Shown: one piece after another, positions 7,323-13,123 of the stretch
Position numbering within the stretch: position 1 is the stretch's first letter
Layout: the number at the start of each line of letters is the position of its first letter
Assembly: GCA_004555405.1 (NCBI GenBank)
Contig: SFIE01000052.1
Coordinates: forward strand, 1 to 25,537
Source: Subdoligranulum sp.
GTDB taxonomy: Bacteria > Bacillota > Clostridia > Oscillospirales > Ruminococcaceae
Direction of reading: 5' to 3'
Length of the DNA: 25,537 bases
Made by a program: the position numbers and the translations under genes
The notes under the pieces: generated by a model
What the model was told of the DNA's origin: nothing
The model's database searches: none
The model's input: the letters and a program-made list of their open reading frames with translations, nothing else

Positions 7323-8489
7323 TTATGGTTTTTCTCTTTGTCTGGTTGCCGCATATACGGCCAGAGTGCCCAGAACCGAGGCTGCCACGCCCGCCATAAG
7401 CATGGCGCGCACCCCAAGGGCATCCAGCAGCCAGCCGCCGCTCAGGTTGCCCACAAGGCCGCCCACCACAGTGGAGGTGGTCATGAGTGCCTGCCCTTTC
7501 ACTTTATCCTGCGGCTGCATGATTTCGTTGGCATAGTACACACCGGCCGGAATATACAGCGCAAATCCAAGACATTGCAGCGCACCGCCTGCGCACAGCC
7601 CGGCCACCGAGCCCGCCAGCAGGCAAATAATTCCCTTCAGCGAAAAAAACACCGCCGATATCCGCAGCCAGAAGGCACTGCTTTTGCGCTGCACCAGCCA
7701 GCTGAACACCATCATGGTGGGCAGTTCCACGCCGGCTGTGATGGCGCTCACCGTGCCCAGTGAAGCACTGTCGCCGCCCACTGCCAGCACCACCTGATAC
7801 AGATAGGTATTCAGATAGTAGTGATTGATAAACAGCAGCCCCACGCCCACCAGCAGCAGGCCAAAGCCGGGGTATCGCCGCAGCAGTGCCATGGCTGATT
7901 CCGAGCTTTGGGTTTCTTTTTGCTCATCCCCCACCGGCTGCAGCCGATAGCCGCTGAGCAGCGCCGCCAGCAGTGCCAATATCAGCAGCACCGCAAACGG
8001 CATGGCATCCGAGCCAAAGTGCGCCGTCACGCGGCCCAGCACATACGAGATCGCCGCATAGCAGATCGAGCCGGTGCCGCGCGCCTTGCCATAGTCCACC
8101 GTTTGGCCGCGGTCCATAAAATAAGTAGCCAGTGCATTCATCAGCGGCTGCTGTGTCATAATGCCTACGCACAGCGGCACATAGCACAGGGCTGCCGCCG
8201 TGAGCGTATGGGGGCCGATGCACAGCCCAACGGCCGCCGCCAGACTGATGATTTGGCAAATACGCAGATAAAAGTTCAGCGTATGCGTGGCCGAGCGGTC
8301 AGCCGCGGCCGCCACCGCCGGTTGTATAAGTGCGCCCGCCGCGTTCACACCGGCCATCAAAAGGCCAATGTTTCCGGCAGAAAAGCCGCGCCCGGTCAAA
8401 AATACCGAGGCATAGCCAATGGCCGCACAATAGCTCATCCAGTAGGCGCCCTGCCCTGCCGCATAGTGCAAAGTTAAGTTCTTGGCCAT
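7323..8489 (-). CDS. MFS transporter, LacY/NHS-like
   Basis: A 388-residue protein with about twelve hydrophobic segments, consistent with the major facilitator superfamily. The pattern (opening LHYAAGQGAYWMSYCAAIGYASVFL, DRSATHTL after the second helix, YGKARGTGSICYAAIS near the middle) resembles the group containing LacY-like oligosaccharide and nucleoside proton symporters. The substrate is unknown. Adjacency to the nucleosidase gene makes a nucleoside or thio-nucleoside possible, but this is only a guess. I start at 8489 (MAKNLTL), because GTGAGGA lies at normal spacing; an upstream in-frame start at 8513 would overlap the preceding gene. The gap to the DUF1836 gene is four bases and to mtnN 31 bases, so it is probably in the same operon. 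Confidence 0.82.
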   Translation of the reverse strand: MAKNLTLHYAAGQGAYWMSYCAAIGYASVFLTGRGFSAGNIGLLMAGVNAAGALIQPAVAAAADRSATHTLNFYLRICQIISLAAAVGLCIGPHTLTAAALCYVPLCVGIMTQQPLMNALATYFMDRGQTVDYGKARGTGSICYAAISYVLGRVTAHFGSDAMPFAVLLILALLAALLSGYRLQPVGDEQKETQSSESAMALLRRYPGFGLLLVGVGLLFINHYYLNTYLYQVVLAVGGDSASLGTVSAITAGVELPTMMVFSWLVQRKSSAFWLRISAVFFSLKGIICLLAGSVAGLCAGGALQCLGFALYIPAGVYYANEIMQPQDKVKGQALMTTSTVVGGLVGNLSGGWLLDALGVRAMLMAGVAASVLGTLAVYAATRQREKP

Positions 8490-8493
8490 GGTT

Positions 8494-9045
8494 TTATTCC
8501 TCACAGTCTTCACAGTACAGCATTTTCTGCAAAAAGATCTTGTCCGCTATCGTTTGGGTCATGCGCGGCAGGATCAGCCCCTGCGGGGCTGCGTGTTCCT
8601 GCTGGCCAAAGCAGCTGTGCACCGCGCTTTCCAGCGATGCGCAAAAGGCATCGTAGTTTTGCTGGGGCGTTTTGCCGCTTTGCCGCTCGGTAAGGCGCAG
8701 CAGCTGCACACATTCGGGAATGCTGCACACCTGCTTGAGCGGGCAAAGCATCAGCAGCATGGCCAGATGGCGGCGATCATAGCGCTTTTTTTCGGGCGGC
8801 GGCAAAACACGCTGTTTCACATAATTGTTCACCATGGATTTGGTGAGCAGCAGCTCCTCGCTGCTGTCGGCGCTGGAAAGCGGCGCAAGCACCCGGTTTA
8901 CGCAGTTGACAAGCTGATCCATATACAGCTCGATCTCGGGCAGCCGGCTGTAGCGCGGCATCGTGAACGCCGCCATTTCCGCGCGCACTTTTTCCAGCCG
9001 CTGCTGTCGGCGTGTTTTTTGCAGCGGCGAATTCCGCTCGATCAC
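8494..9045 (-). CDS. DUF1836-domain protein, putative HTH regulator
   Basis: A protein of about 183 residues matching the Firmicutes DUF1836 family. The hallmark run is present: RLPEIELYMDQLVNCVNRVL, then LTKSMVNNYVKQRVLPPP, KKRYDRRHLAMLLML and PLKQVCSIPECVQLL. The middle resembles the winged-helix domain of MerR-type regulators, so DNA binding is plausible, but no target is known. The start is uncertain. The GTG at 9045 overlaps the ruvX stop as GTGA, which suggests translational coupling; a GTG at 9078 is also in frame. Neither has a good ribosome site. The basic N-terminal stretch before the domain is not conserved, as far as I can tell. Confidence 0.8.
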   Translation of the reverse strand: MIERNSPLQKTRRQQRLEKVRAEMAAFTMPRYSRLPEIELYMDQLVNCVNRVLAPLSSADSSEELLLTKSMVNNYVKQRVLPPPEKKRYDRRHLAMLLMLCPLKQVCSIPECVQLLRLTERQSGKTPQQNYDAFCASLESAVHSCFGQQEHAAPQGLILPRMTQTIADKIFLQKMLYCEDCEE

Positions 9046-9479
9046 GGTTCGTCTTGACCGGGGTGGTTTTTGCGCCACGCCAGATAGGCTTCCAGAATAA
9101 CGGCAGCGGAAACCGAATCCAGAATTTCCTTGCGCTTTTTGCCGAAGGTGTTGGTTTCGCTCAGAATAGCCGCTGCAGAAATCGTGGTTTGGCGTTCATC
9201 CCACATGACAGGCTCACTGCCCCACAGCTCGGCAATTTTGCCCGCAATACGGCGGCACTTTTTGGCCTGACTGCCCTCGGTGCCGTCCATGTTTTTGCAA
9301 AGACCCACCACGATTTTTTCGGCGCCGTTGGCTTTGGCAGCCTCCACCACGGCTTCGGCCACCTTGTTCATGCTTTTTTCTTCGATCTGCGGTGTAATGG
9401 CGCGCGTGAGCATCTCGGTGGCATCGCAGATAGCCAAACCGGTGCGCGACTCGCCGTAATCAACTGCAAGGATCTTCAT
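9042..9479 (-). CDS. ruvX: RuvX/YqgF, putative Holliday junction resolvase / pre-16S rRNA nuclease
   Basis: A 145-residue RNase H-fold protein of the YqgF family. The catalytic Asp is in AVDYGESRTGLAICD, followed by VVGLCKNMDGT, WDERQTTISA and the C-terminal DSVSAAVILEAYL acidic motif. Family members have been implicated in Holliday junction resolution and in 16S rRNA 5'-end maturation; the essential role appears to be rRNA processing. The ATG at 9479 follows AGAGGAGC. The longer frame to 9530 would overlap metI and lacks family similarity. The gene begins 16 bases after metI, so it probably shares the metNI transcript. Its 3' end overlaps the DUF1836 gene. Confidence 0.93.
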   Translation of the reverse strand: MKILAVDYGESRTGLAICDATEMLTRAITPQIEEKSMNKVAEAVVEAAKANGAEKIVVGLCKNMDGTEGSQAKKCRRIAGKIAELWGSEPVMWDERQTTISAAAILSETNTFGKKRKEILDSVSAAVILEAYLAWRKNHPGQDEP

Positions 9480-9495
9480 ACTGTTTTGCTCCTCT

Positions 9496-10206
9496 TTATT
9501 TGCGCAGGCGCTTATCGCTGTGCACCGCAATGGTACTGCCTACGGTTTGAATGATATTCACGATCACGACCAGCAGCACCACGGCCACCAGCATAATCAG
9601 CGGTTTATAACGGTTGTAGCCATAGCTGATGGCGATTTTGCCCAAGCCGTCGCCGCCAATGGCACCTGCCATAGCGCCGTAGCCCAAAATTGTGGTGAGG
9701 GCCGTGGTCACCTGCCCGGCCAGACTGGGAATGCTTTCGGGGATCATCACCTTCCAGATGATCTGAAACGGCGTTGCGCCCATGCTCTGGGCGGCCTCGA
9801 TCATACCGGCATCCACCTCACGCAGTGAGCTTTCGATCAGGCGCGCCATAAACGGGAACGCAGCCACCACCAGCGGCACAATAGTGCCCTTGGTGCCCAC
9901 ACTGGTGCCCATGAGCAGGCGCGAAAGCGGCATGACCATGATCATCAGGATCAAAAACGGCACACTGCGCAGAATATTGATCAGCGCATTCAAAACAGCC
10001 ATCACCGGCTTGGGCAGCGGCAGCACGCCGTCTTCCCTGCCTGCCACCAGCAAAACGCCCAAAGGCAGGCCGATCACCAGTGCAAAAAAGGTTGCCAGCA
10101 GCGTGGTATACAGCGTGGCCCAAATGCCCGCATAAAACTCTCCGCTGGCCCAGATTTTGAAAAGTTCATTCACCGCTTCGGCGGTAAACATTTTTGCATA
10201 GTTCAT
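9496..10206 (-). CDS. metI: Methionine ABC transporter permease MetI
   Basis: A 236-residue membrane permease with about five transmembrane segments, as usual for MetI. An early segment is LATFFALVIGLPLGVLLVAG. The coupling loop to the ATPase is EAAQSMGATPFQIIWKVMIPE. The stretch TTILGYGAMAGAIGGDGLGKIAISYGY is typical of D-/L-methionine permeases. It forms the membrane channel of MetNIQ. Its ATG overlaps the metN stop by four bases (ATGA), implying coupled translation and equal dosage of MetN and MetI. The binding protein MetQ is encoded upstream but separated from these genes by a terminator. Confidence 0.95.
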   Translation of the reverse strand: MNYAKMFTAEAVNELFKIWASGEFYAGIWATLYTTLLATFFALVIGLPLGVLLVAGREDGVLPLPKPVMAVLNALINILRSVPFLILMIMVMPLSRLLMGTSVGTKGTIVPLVVAAFPFMARLIESSLREVDAGMIEAAQSMGATPFQIIWKVMIPESIPSLAGQVTTALTTILGYGAMAGAIGGDGLGKIAISYGYNRYKPLIMLVAVVLLVVIVNIIQTVGSTIAVHSDKRLRK

Positions 10207-11204
10207 GCTTGCACCTCCTCCACGGAAATTCCGGGGAACTTGCGCAGGTAATCCAGCGCTTTGGCTGCCTGGCCTTTATCCCGCGGCAGGCCCAGCAGCA
10301 TACTGCCGTACACCTGGCCGTCCAGCAAACTGGTATCGGCCGAGATCACGCTCAGCAGAACGCCGCAGTCCACAGCCATGGCCGCCACCAGCGGGCGGTC
10401 GGTAGAATTGCTGCCGTTGAACGCCACGCGAATTCTGGGCGTATCATTGCTATAGCCATGGCCCGACATCCCGCCGGGATACACCAGCTTGCGGGCAGCG
10501 TTGGTTTTGGGGTTGGCGAAAATTTCGGCCACGGGGCCTTCCTCCACCACCTTGCCGCCGTCCAGAATGGCCACGCGGCTGCAGATTTCTTCCACAACGC
10601 TCATCTGGTGTGTGATCACCACCACCGTGATGCCCATTTTCTGGTTGATCTCTTTCACAAGCTGCAGAATGCTGTGCGTGGTGTTGGGGTCAAGTGCGCT
10701 GGTGGCTTCGTCGCACAGCAGCACCTTGGGCTGTGTGGCCAAAGCGCGGGCAATGGCAATGCGCTGGCGCTGGCCGCCGCTCAGCTGGGCCGGAAATGCC
10801 TTGGCCTTATCCGGCAGGCCCACAAGCTCCAGCAGCTCAATGGCGCGCTTTTCAGCCTGTGCCTTGGGCACACCGTCCAGCTCCATGGGGAAGCAGATGT
10901 TTTTCAGGCAGTTGCGCTGCATCAGCAGATTGAACTGCTGAAAGATCATGGTGATCTCGCGGCGGGCCGCACGCAGCTGGGCCGGTGTGAGCGCTGTCAT
11001 ATCGCGGCCGTTTACCAGCACCTTGCCGGAGGTGGGGCGTTCCAGCATATTGATGCAGCGCACCAAAGTGGATTTGCCCGCACCGGACATGCCGATGATG
11101 CCATAAATTGCGCCATCTTCAATGGTGAGGTTGATATCCTGCAGTGCATGCACCTCACCACCGTCTATGGTAAAGCTTTTGGTTAAATTTTTCAGTTCGA
11201 TCAA
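10203..11204 (-). CDS. metN: Methionine ABC transporter ATPase MetN
   Basis: A 333-residue ATPase of normal MetN length. Walker A GMSGAGKST is at residues 38-46, followed by the signature LSGGQRQRIAIARAL and Walker B VLLCDEATSALD. The C-terminal 80 residues (from PRIRVAFNG) form the NIL ligand-binding domain, which in homologues binds methionine and shuts the transporter down (trans-inhibition). The start is an unusual TTG at 11204: GGGAGAGG lies six bases before it, and the translated MIELKNLTKSF is where family proteins begin. ATG codons further upstream would add an unrelated N-terminus. An extended -10 promoter (11269-11277) lies upstream. Confidence 0.93.
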   Translation of the reverse strand: MIELKNLTKSFTIDGGEVHALQDINLTIEDGAIYGIIGMSGAGKSTLVRCINMLERPTSGKVLVNGRDMTALTPAQLRAARREITMIFQQFNLLMQRNCLKNICFPMELDGVPKAQAEKRAIELLELVGLPDKAKAFPAQLSGGQRQRIAIARALATQPKVLLCDEATSALDPNTTHSILQLVKEINQKMGITVVVITHQMSVVEEICSRVAILDGGKVVEEGPVAEIFANPKTNAARKLVYPGGMSGHGYSNDTPRIRVAFNGSNSTDRPLVAAMAVDCGVLLSVISADTSLLDGQVYGSMLLGLPRDKGQAAKALDYLRKFPGISVEEVQA

Positions 11205-11210
11205 GAAAAG

Positions 11211-11220
11211 CCTCTCCCTT
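11211..11220 (-). promoter_or_regulatory. Ribosome site deciding the TTG start of metN
   Basis: AAGGGAGAGG on the minus strand ends six bases before the TTG at 11204. No ATG lies at usable distance, which supports the TTG. A small GC hairpin (GCCCG/CGGGC, about 11225-11250) directly precedes the site and could tune translation. Confidence 0.65.
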
Positions 11221-11268
11221 ACAATGCCCGCAGCCATGATTGCACGGGCTGATTCGCATATAAAAGAT

Positions 11269-11277
11269 ATTATAGCA
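11269..11277 (-). promoter_or_regulatory. Extended -10 promoter of metN-metI
   Basis: The minus strand reads TGC-TATAAT, an extended -10 element (TGn before the hexamer) in an AT-rich tract. The -35 at 17-base spacing (ATCACA) is poor, as is usual with extended -10 promoters. It lies about 65 bases before the metN TTG and downstream of the metQ terminator. Confidence 0.6.
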
Positions 11278-11384
11278 TATTTTGTATTATTGTGATAGTG
11301 CGTTTTTCGCATTTACAGGGGTTTTATTGTATATTGATCCGCTGTTTACACAGCCAATACCTGTTTTTTGCGAAAGCAAAGGAT

Positions 11385-11422
11385 GCAAAAAGCCGTCGGG
11401 AGGGTTCCCGACGGCTTTTTGC
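11385..11422 (-). terminator. Perfect 17-bp terminator between metQ and metN
   Basis: The arms 11385-11401 and 11406-11422 (GCAAAAAGCCGTCGGGA and its exact complement) surround a four-base loop. The A/T tracts on both sides make it work in either direction, but no plus-strand gene precedes it, so it serves metQ. It separates metQ from metNI transcription. Confidence 0.85.
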
Positions 11423-11593
11423 CGCGGCAGAAGCATCCTGTCAAGGGCGCATTCTGCCTGTTTTTAGGTAAAAGCGTTTTCGCACGATCTCATGCACCGA
11501 TGCGGCGGCTGCCCCCTGACTATGCCCGGTTCAAGGCAGCCATGCAGCGCTTAGCTTTTCCGCCGCGCCGGTATTGTGCGGGGATGCTTTCCA
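11423..11593 (-). other. metQ 3' untranslated stretch
   Basis: About 170 bases lie between the metQ stop and the terminator. They are GC-rich, contain short runs such as GCGGCGGC, and hold no coding frame with a ribosome site or family similarity. I see no clear function. Confidence 0.4.
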
Positions 11594-12526
11594 TCAGAAA
11601 ATGCACAGCACAGAGCCGTCGCTGTAAGCGGTGCTGATATAATCCTTTACGGCCTGGCTGGTAATGGCGGCCACCAGTGCCTTGGTGAGATCAGCATCCT
11701 TATTCTGCTCGGCTACCGCCAGAATATTGGCGTAGGTCTGTGCGCATTCAGAATCAGCAGCTTCCACATACAGGCCGTTTTCGGCGGGGCTCAAACCGGC
11801 CTCCTTGGCGTAGTTGCCGTTGATCACAGCCATGTCAACATCCTGCAGAGCGCGGGGCAGCTGTGCAGCTTCCATCTCTACGATCTTCAGATTCTTGGGG
11901 TTGGCGGTGATGTCCAGCTGGGTGGCAGAAAGGCCGGCGTTGGCATCCAGCTCGATCAGGCCTGCATCGGCCAGCAGCTGCAGGGCGCGTGCCTCGTTGG
12001 AGGGGTCATTGGTCACAGCAATCTGTGCGCCGTCGGCCAGCTCATCCAGGCTGGCAGTTTTGCCGCCGTACAGTGCATAGGGCTCGTAGTGAACTGCTGC
12101 AACGCTTACCAGATGCGTGCCGTTTTCTGCGTTGAAGCTGTCCAGATACGGGGTGTGCTGGAAATAGTTGGCGTAATATTCGCCTTCCTCCACCACATTG
12201 TTGGGCTGAATGTAATCATCAAACACATCCACCTGCAGAGTGATGCCGGCAGCCTGCAGAATGGGGGCCACGGCGTTTTCCAGAATTTCAGCATGGGGCG
12301 TGGCGCTGGCAGCGATTTTCACAGTGGTACCTGCCAGAGCGGCATAGTCCACAGAAGCATCGTAGCCGTCACCGGTCAGCTCAGCAGCCTGGCTGGCAGA
12401 AGCAGCGGGCGCAGCCGAGGAAGCGGCAGCAGAGGAAGCGGGAGCAGAGGAAGCAGCAGAGCCGCCGCAGGCAGTGAGGCTGAAGGCCAGAGCGCCTGCC
12501 AGAACCGAAGAAACGATTTTTTTCAT
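11594..12526 (-). CDS. metQ: Methionine-binding lipoprotein MetQ
   Basis: A 310-residue NlpA/MetQ-family (Lipoprotein_9) substrate-binding protein. The lipoprotein signal ends in the lipobox LTAC with Cys20 as the lipidated residue. A Ser/Ala-rich linker fills roughly residues 21-50. Family segments: VKIAASATPHAEILENAVAP, VDVFDDYIQPNNVVEEGEYYANYFQHTPYLD, VAAVHYEPYALY and IAVTNDPSNEARALQLL. It captures methionine outside the membrane for MetNI. The ATG at 12526 follows AAAAAGGAGAG. The long leader upstream holds an attenuator with a Met/Cys-rich leader peptide (12611-12757), so expression probably responds to amino-acid supply. The gene is monocistronic, judged by the terminator at 11385-11422. 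Confidence 0.95.
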   Translation of the reverse strand: MKKIVSSVLAGALAFSLTACGGSAASSAPASSAAASSAAPAASASQAAELTGDGYDASVDYAALAGTTVKIAASATPHAEILENAVAPILQAAGITLQVDVFDDYIQPNNVVEEGEYYANYFQHTPYLDSFNAENGTHLVSVAAVHYEPYALYGGKTASLDELADGAQIAVTNDPSNEARALQLLADAGLIELDANAGLSATQLDITANPKNLKIVEMEAAQLPRALQDVDMAVINGNYAKEAGLSPAENGLYVEAADSECAQTYANILAVAEQNKDADLTKALVAAITSQAVKDYISTAYSDGSVLCIF

Positions 12527-12551
12527 GATATATACTCTCCTTTTTGATTTC

Positions 12552-12585
12552 GTGTGCCGACTGCACACTTTTTTCTGATTCAGAA
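12552..12585 (-). promoter_or_regulatory. Paired dyads just before the metQ ribosome site
   Basis: Two small perfect inverted repeats lie next to each other: GTGTGC/GCACAC with a five-base loop (12552-12568) and TTCTGA/TCAGAA with one base between (12573-12585). In RNA they would form short hairpins between the attenuator and the metQ ribosome site. They may affect translation or mRNA stability; this is inference. Confidence 0.35.
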
Positions 12586-12610
12586 GATCAGAGCGGCTGT
12601 TTTTGGCAAT

Positions 12611-12640
12611 AAAAAAGCAGGCCAACCTTTCGGCGCCTGC
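12611..12640 (-). terminator. Attenuator terminator in the metQ leader
   Basis: The minus-strand arms GCAGGC (12635-12640) and GCCTGC (12617-12622) form the stem, with an inner CC/GG pair around GAAA. Six T follow at 12611-12616. It lies before the structural gene, so it must be regulated for metQ to be expressed. Its 5' arm also complements leader positions 12692-12699 (GCGCTGCA), giving a mutually exclusive antiterminator. Confidence 0.75.
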
Positions 12641-12654
12641 ACATAAGCCTTTTT

Positions 12655-12676
12655 GCCCCGGAAAACTTTACCGGGC
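12655..12676 (-). promoter_or_regulatory. Hairpin enclosing the leader-peptide stop codon
   Basis: The minus-strand arms GCCCGG (12671-12676) and CCGGGGC (12655-12661) pair with one bulged G. The loop contains the TAA of the leader peptide. A ribosome ending translation there would melt this hairpin. It can sit inside the proposed antiterminator. Confidence 0.55.
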
Positions 12677-12757
12677 AGCACAAAGGGCACATGCAGCGCT
12701 CATCGGCATGCACATGCACATCTGCATCATCATGGTAGCACACACAAAACGAGTCAT
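12668..12757 (-). CDS. Met/Cys-rich leader peptide of the metQ attenuator
   Basis: A short frame of 29 codons plus TAA with a good ribosome site (AGAAAGGAAGG ahead of the ATG at 12757). Eight residues are Met (1, 9, 10, 11, 13, 15, 17, 19) and five are Cys (6, 14, 16, 23, 26). The core reads TMMMQMCMCMPM. Such a concentration of two of the rarest amino acids, between a consensus promoter and a terminator ahead of a methionine-uptake gene, is the classic layout of an attenuator leader peptide. Low charged Met-tRNA (and perhaps Cys-tRNA) should stall ribosomes at the Met run. Positions 12692-12699 would then be free to pair with the terminator arm and let transcription continue. I do not recognise a named family; too short for routine gene finders. 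Confidence 0.85.
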   Translation of the reverse strand: MTRFVCATMMMQMCMCMPMSAACALCAAR

Positions 12758-12792
12758 CGCAAAAGCCCTTCCTTTCTTCTGAAGATGGTTTT

Positions 12793-12820
12793 ATTATAAC
12801 GCCTGTATTCCCATTGTCAA
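12793..12820 (-). promoter_or_regulatory. Consensus sigma-A promoter of the metQ leader
   Basis: On the minus strand TTGACA (12815-12820) and TATAAT (12793-12798) are both perfect hexamers, 16 bases apart. Transcription would begin near 12786, about 30 bases before the leader-peptide ATG. Confidence 0.85.
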
Positions 12821-12831
12821 GCTGGGAATAC
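12805..12831. promoter_or_regulatory. Operator-like perfect inverted repeat over the metQ -35 box
   Basis: GTATTCCCA (12805-12813) and TGGGAATAC (12823-12831) are exact inverted repeats with nine bases between them. The -35 hexamer lies in the centre, so a bound dimer would block RNA polymerase. TTCC/GGAA half-sites recall CymR-like Rrf2 sulfur regulators in general, but spacing and flanks differ, so the regulator is unknown. Confidence 0.65.
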
Positions 12832-13038
12832 GTTTGTTACTTTTTTGTAGCATTTTCCGTTTTGGCAGCTTTTCAGCCTTTTGCATTGGCTGCAAAAAGC
12901 CTTCGCATACGGCGAAAAACTTCGCCGCTATTTTAAATTTATCATGTATATGATATTTATTTTATGCTGAGCCCGCTTTATTGCGCTAACGCAATGCCCT
13001 GTAATAAAGTGAATGAGCATTTTTCATGCTGTAAGTGA
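12832..13038. other. Divergent intergenic region with several dyads
   Basis: No gene is visible between the divergent metQ and chorismate mutase promoters. The stretch holds a 6-bp hairpin GGCGAA/TTCGCC (12911-12926), ATCAT/ATGAT (12941-12954), ATTGCG/CGCAAT with a CTAA loop (12980-12995) and, overlapping it, CTTTATT/AATAAAG (12976-13009). The last two cannot form together. These may be regulator sites; none matches a motif I know. Confidence 0.4.
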
Positions 13039-13056
13039 TTGAATTTTGCAGCATGA
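13024..13056. promoter_or_regulatory. Operator-like inverted repeat flanking the -35 box
   Basis: TCATGCTG (13024-13031) and CAGCATGA (13049-13056) are exact inverted repeats with 17 bases between, enclosing the -35 hexamer of the aromatic-pathway gene. The layout suits a dimeric repressor. The regulator is unknown. Confidence 0.45.
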
Positions 13057-13067
13057 TATTTTATAAT
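13039..13067 (+). promoter_or_regulatory. Sigma-A promoter of the chorismate mutase-shikimate kinase gene
   Basis: TTGAAT (13039-13044) and TATAAT (13062-13067) are 17 bases apart. The predicted start is near 13074, giving a 5' UTR of about 50 bases with an 8-bp hairpin (GCCGCCGG/CCGGCGGC, 13088-13108) just before the ribosome site. Confidence 0.75.
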
Positions 13068-13123
13068 AATACACATTATTGCAAAAGGCCGCCGGATGCC
13101 CCGGCGGCAGGGAAAGGAAAGCC

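Noticed and set aside
12541..12800. S-box (SAM) riboswitch or T-box in the metQ leader
   Set aside because: I searched the minus strand for S-box core elements and for the T-box AGGGTGGNACCGCG; neither is there. The coding leader explains the terminator better.
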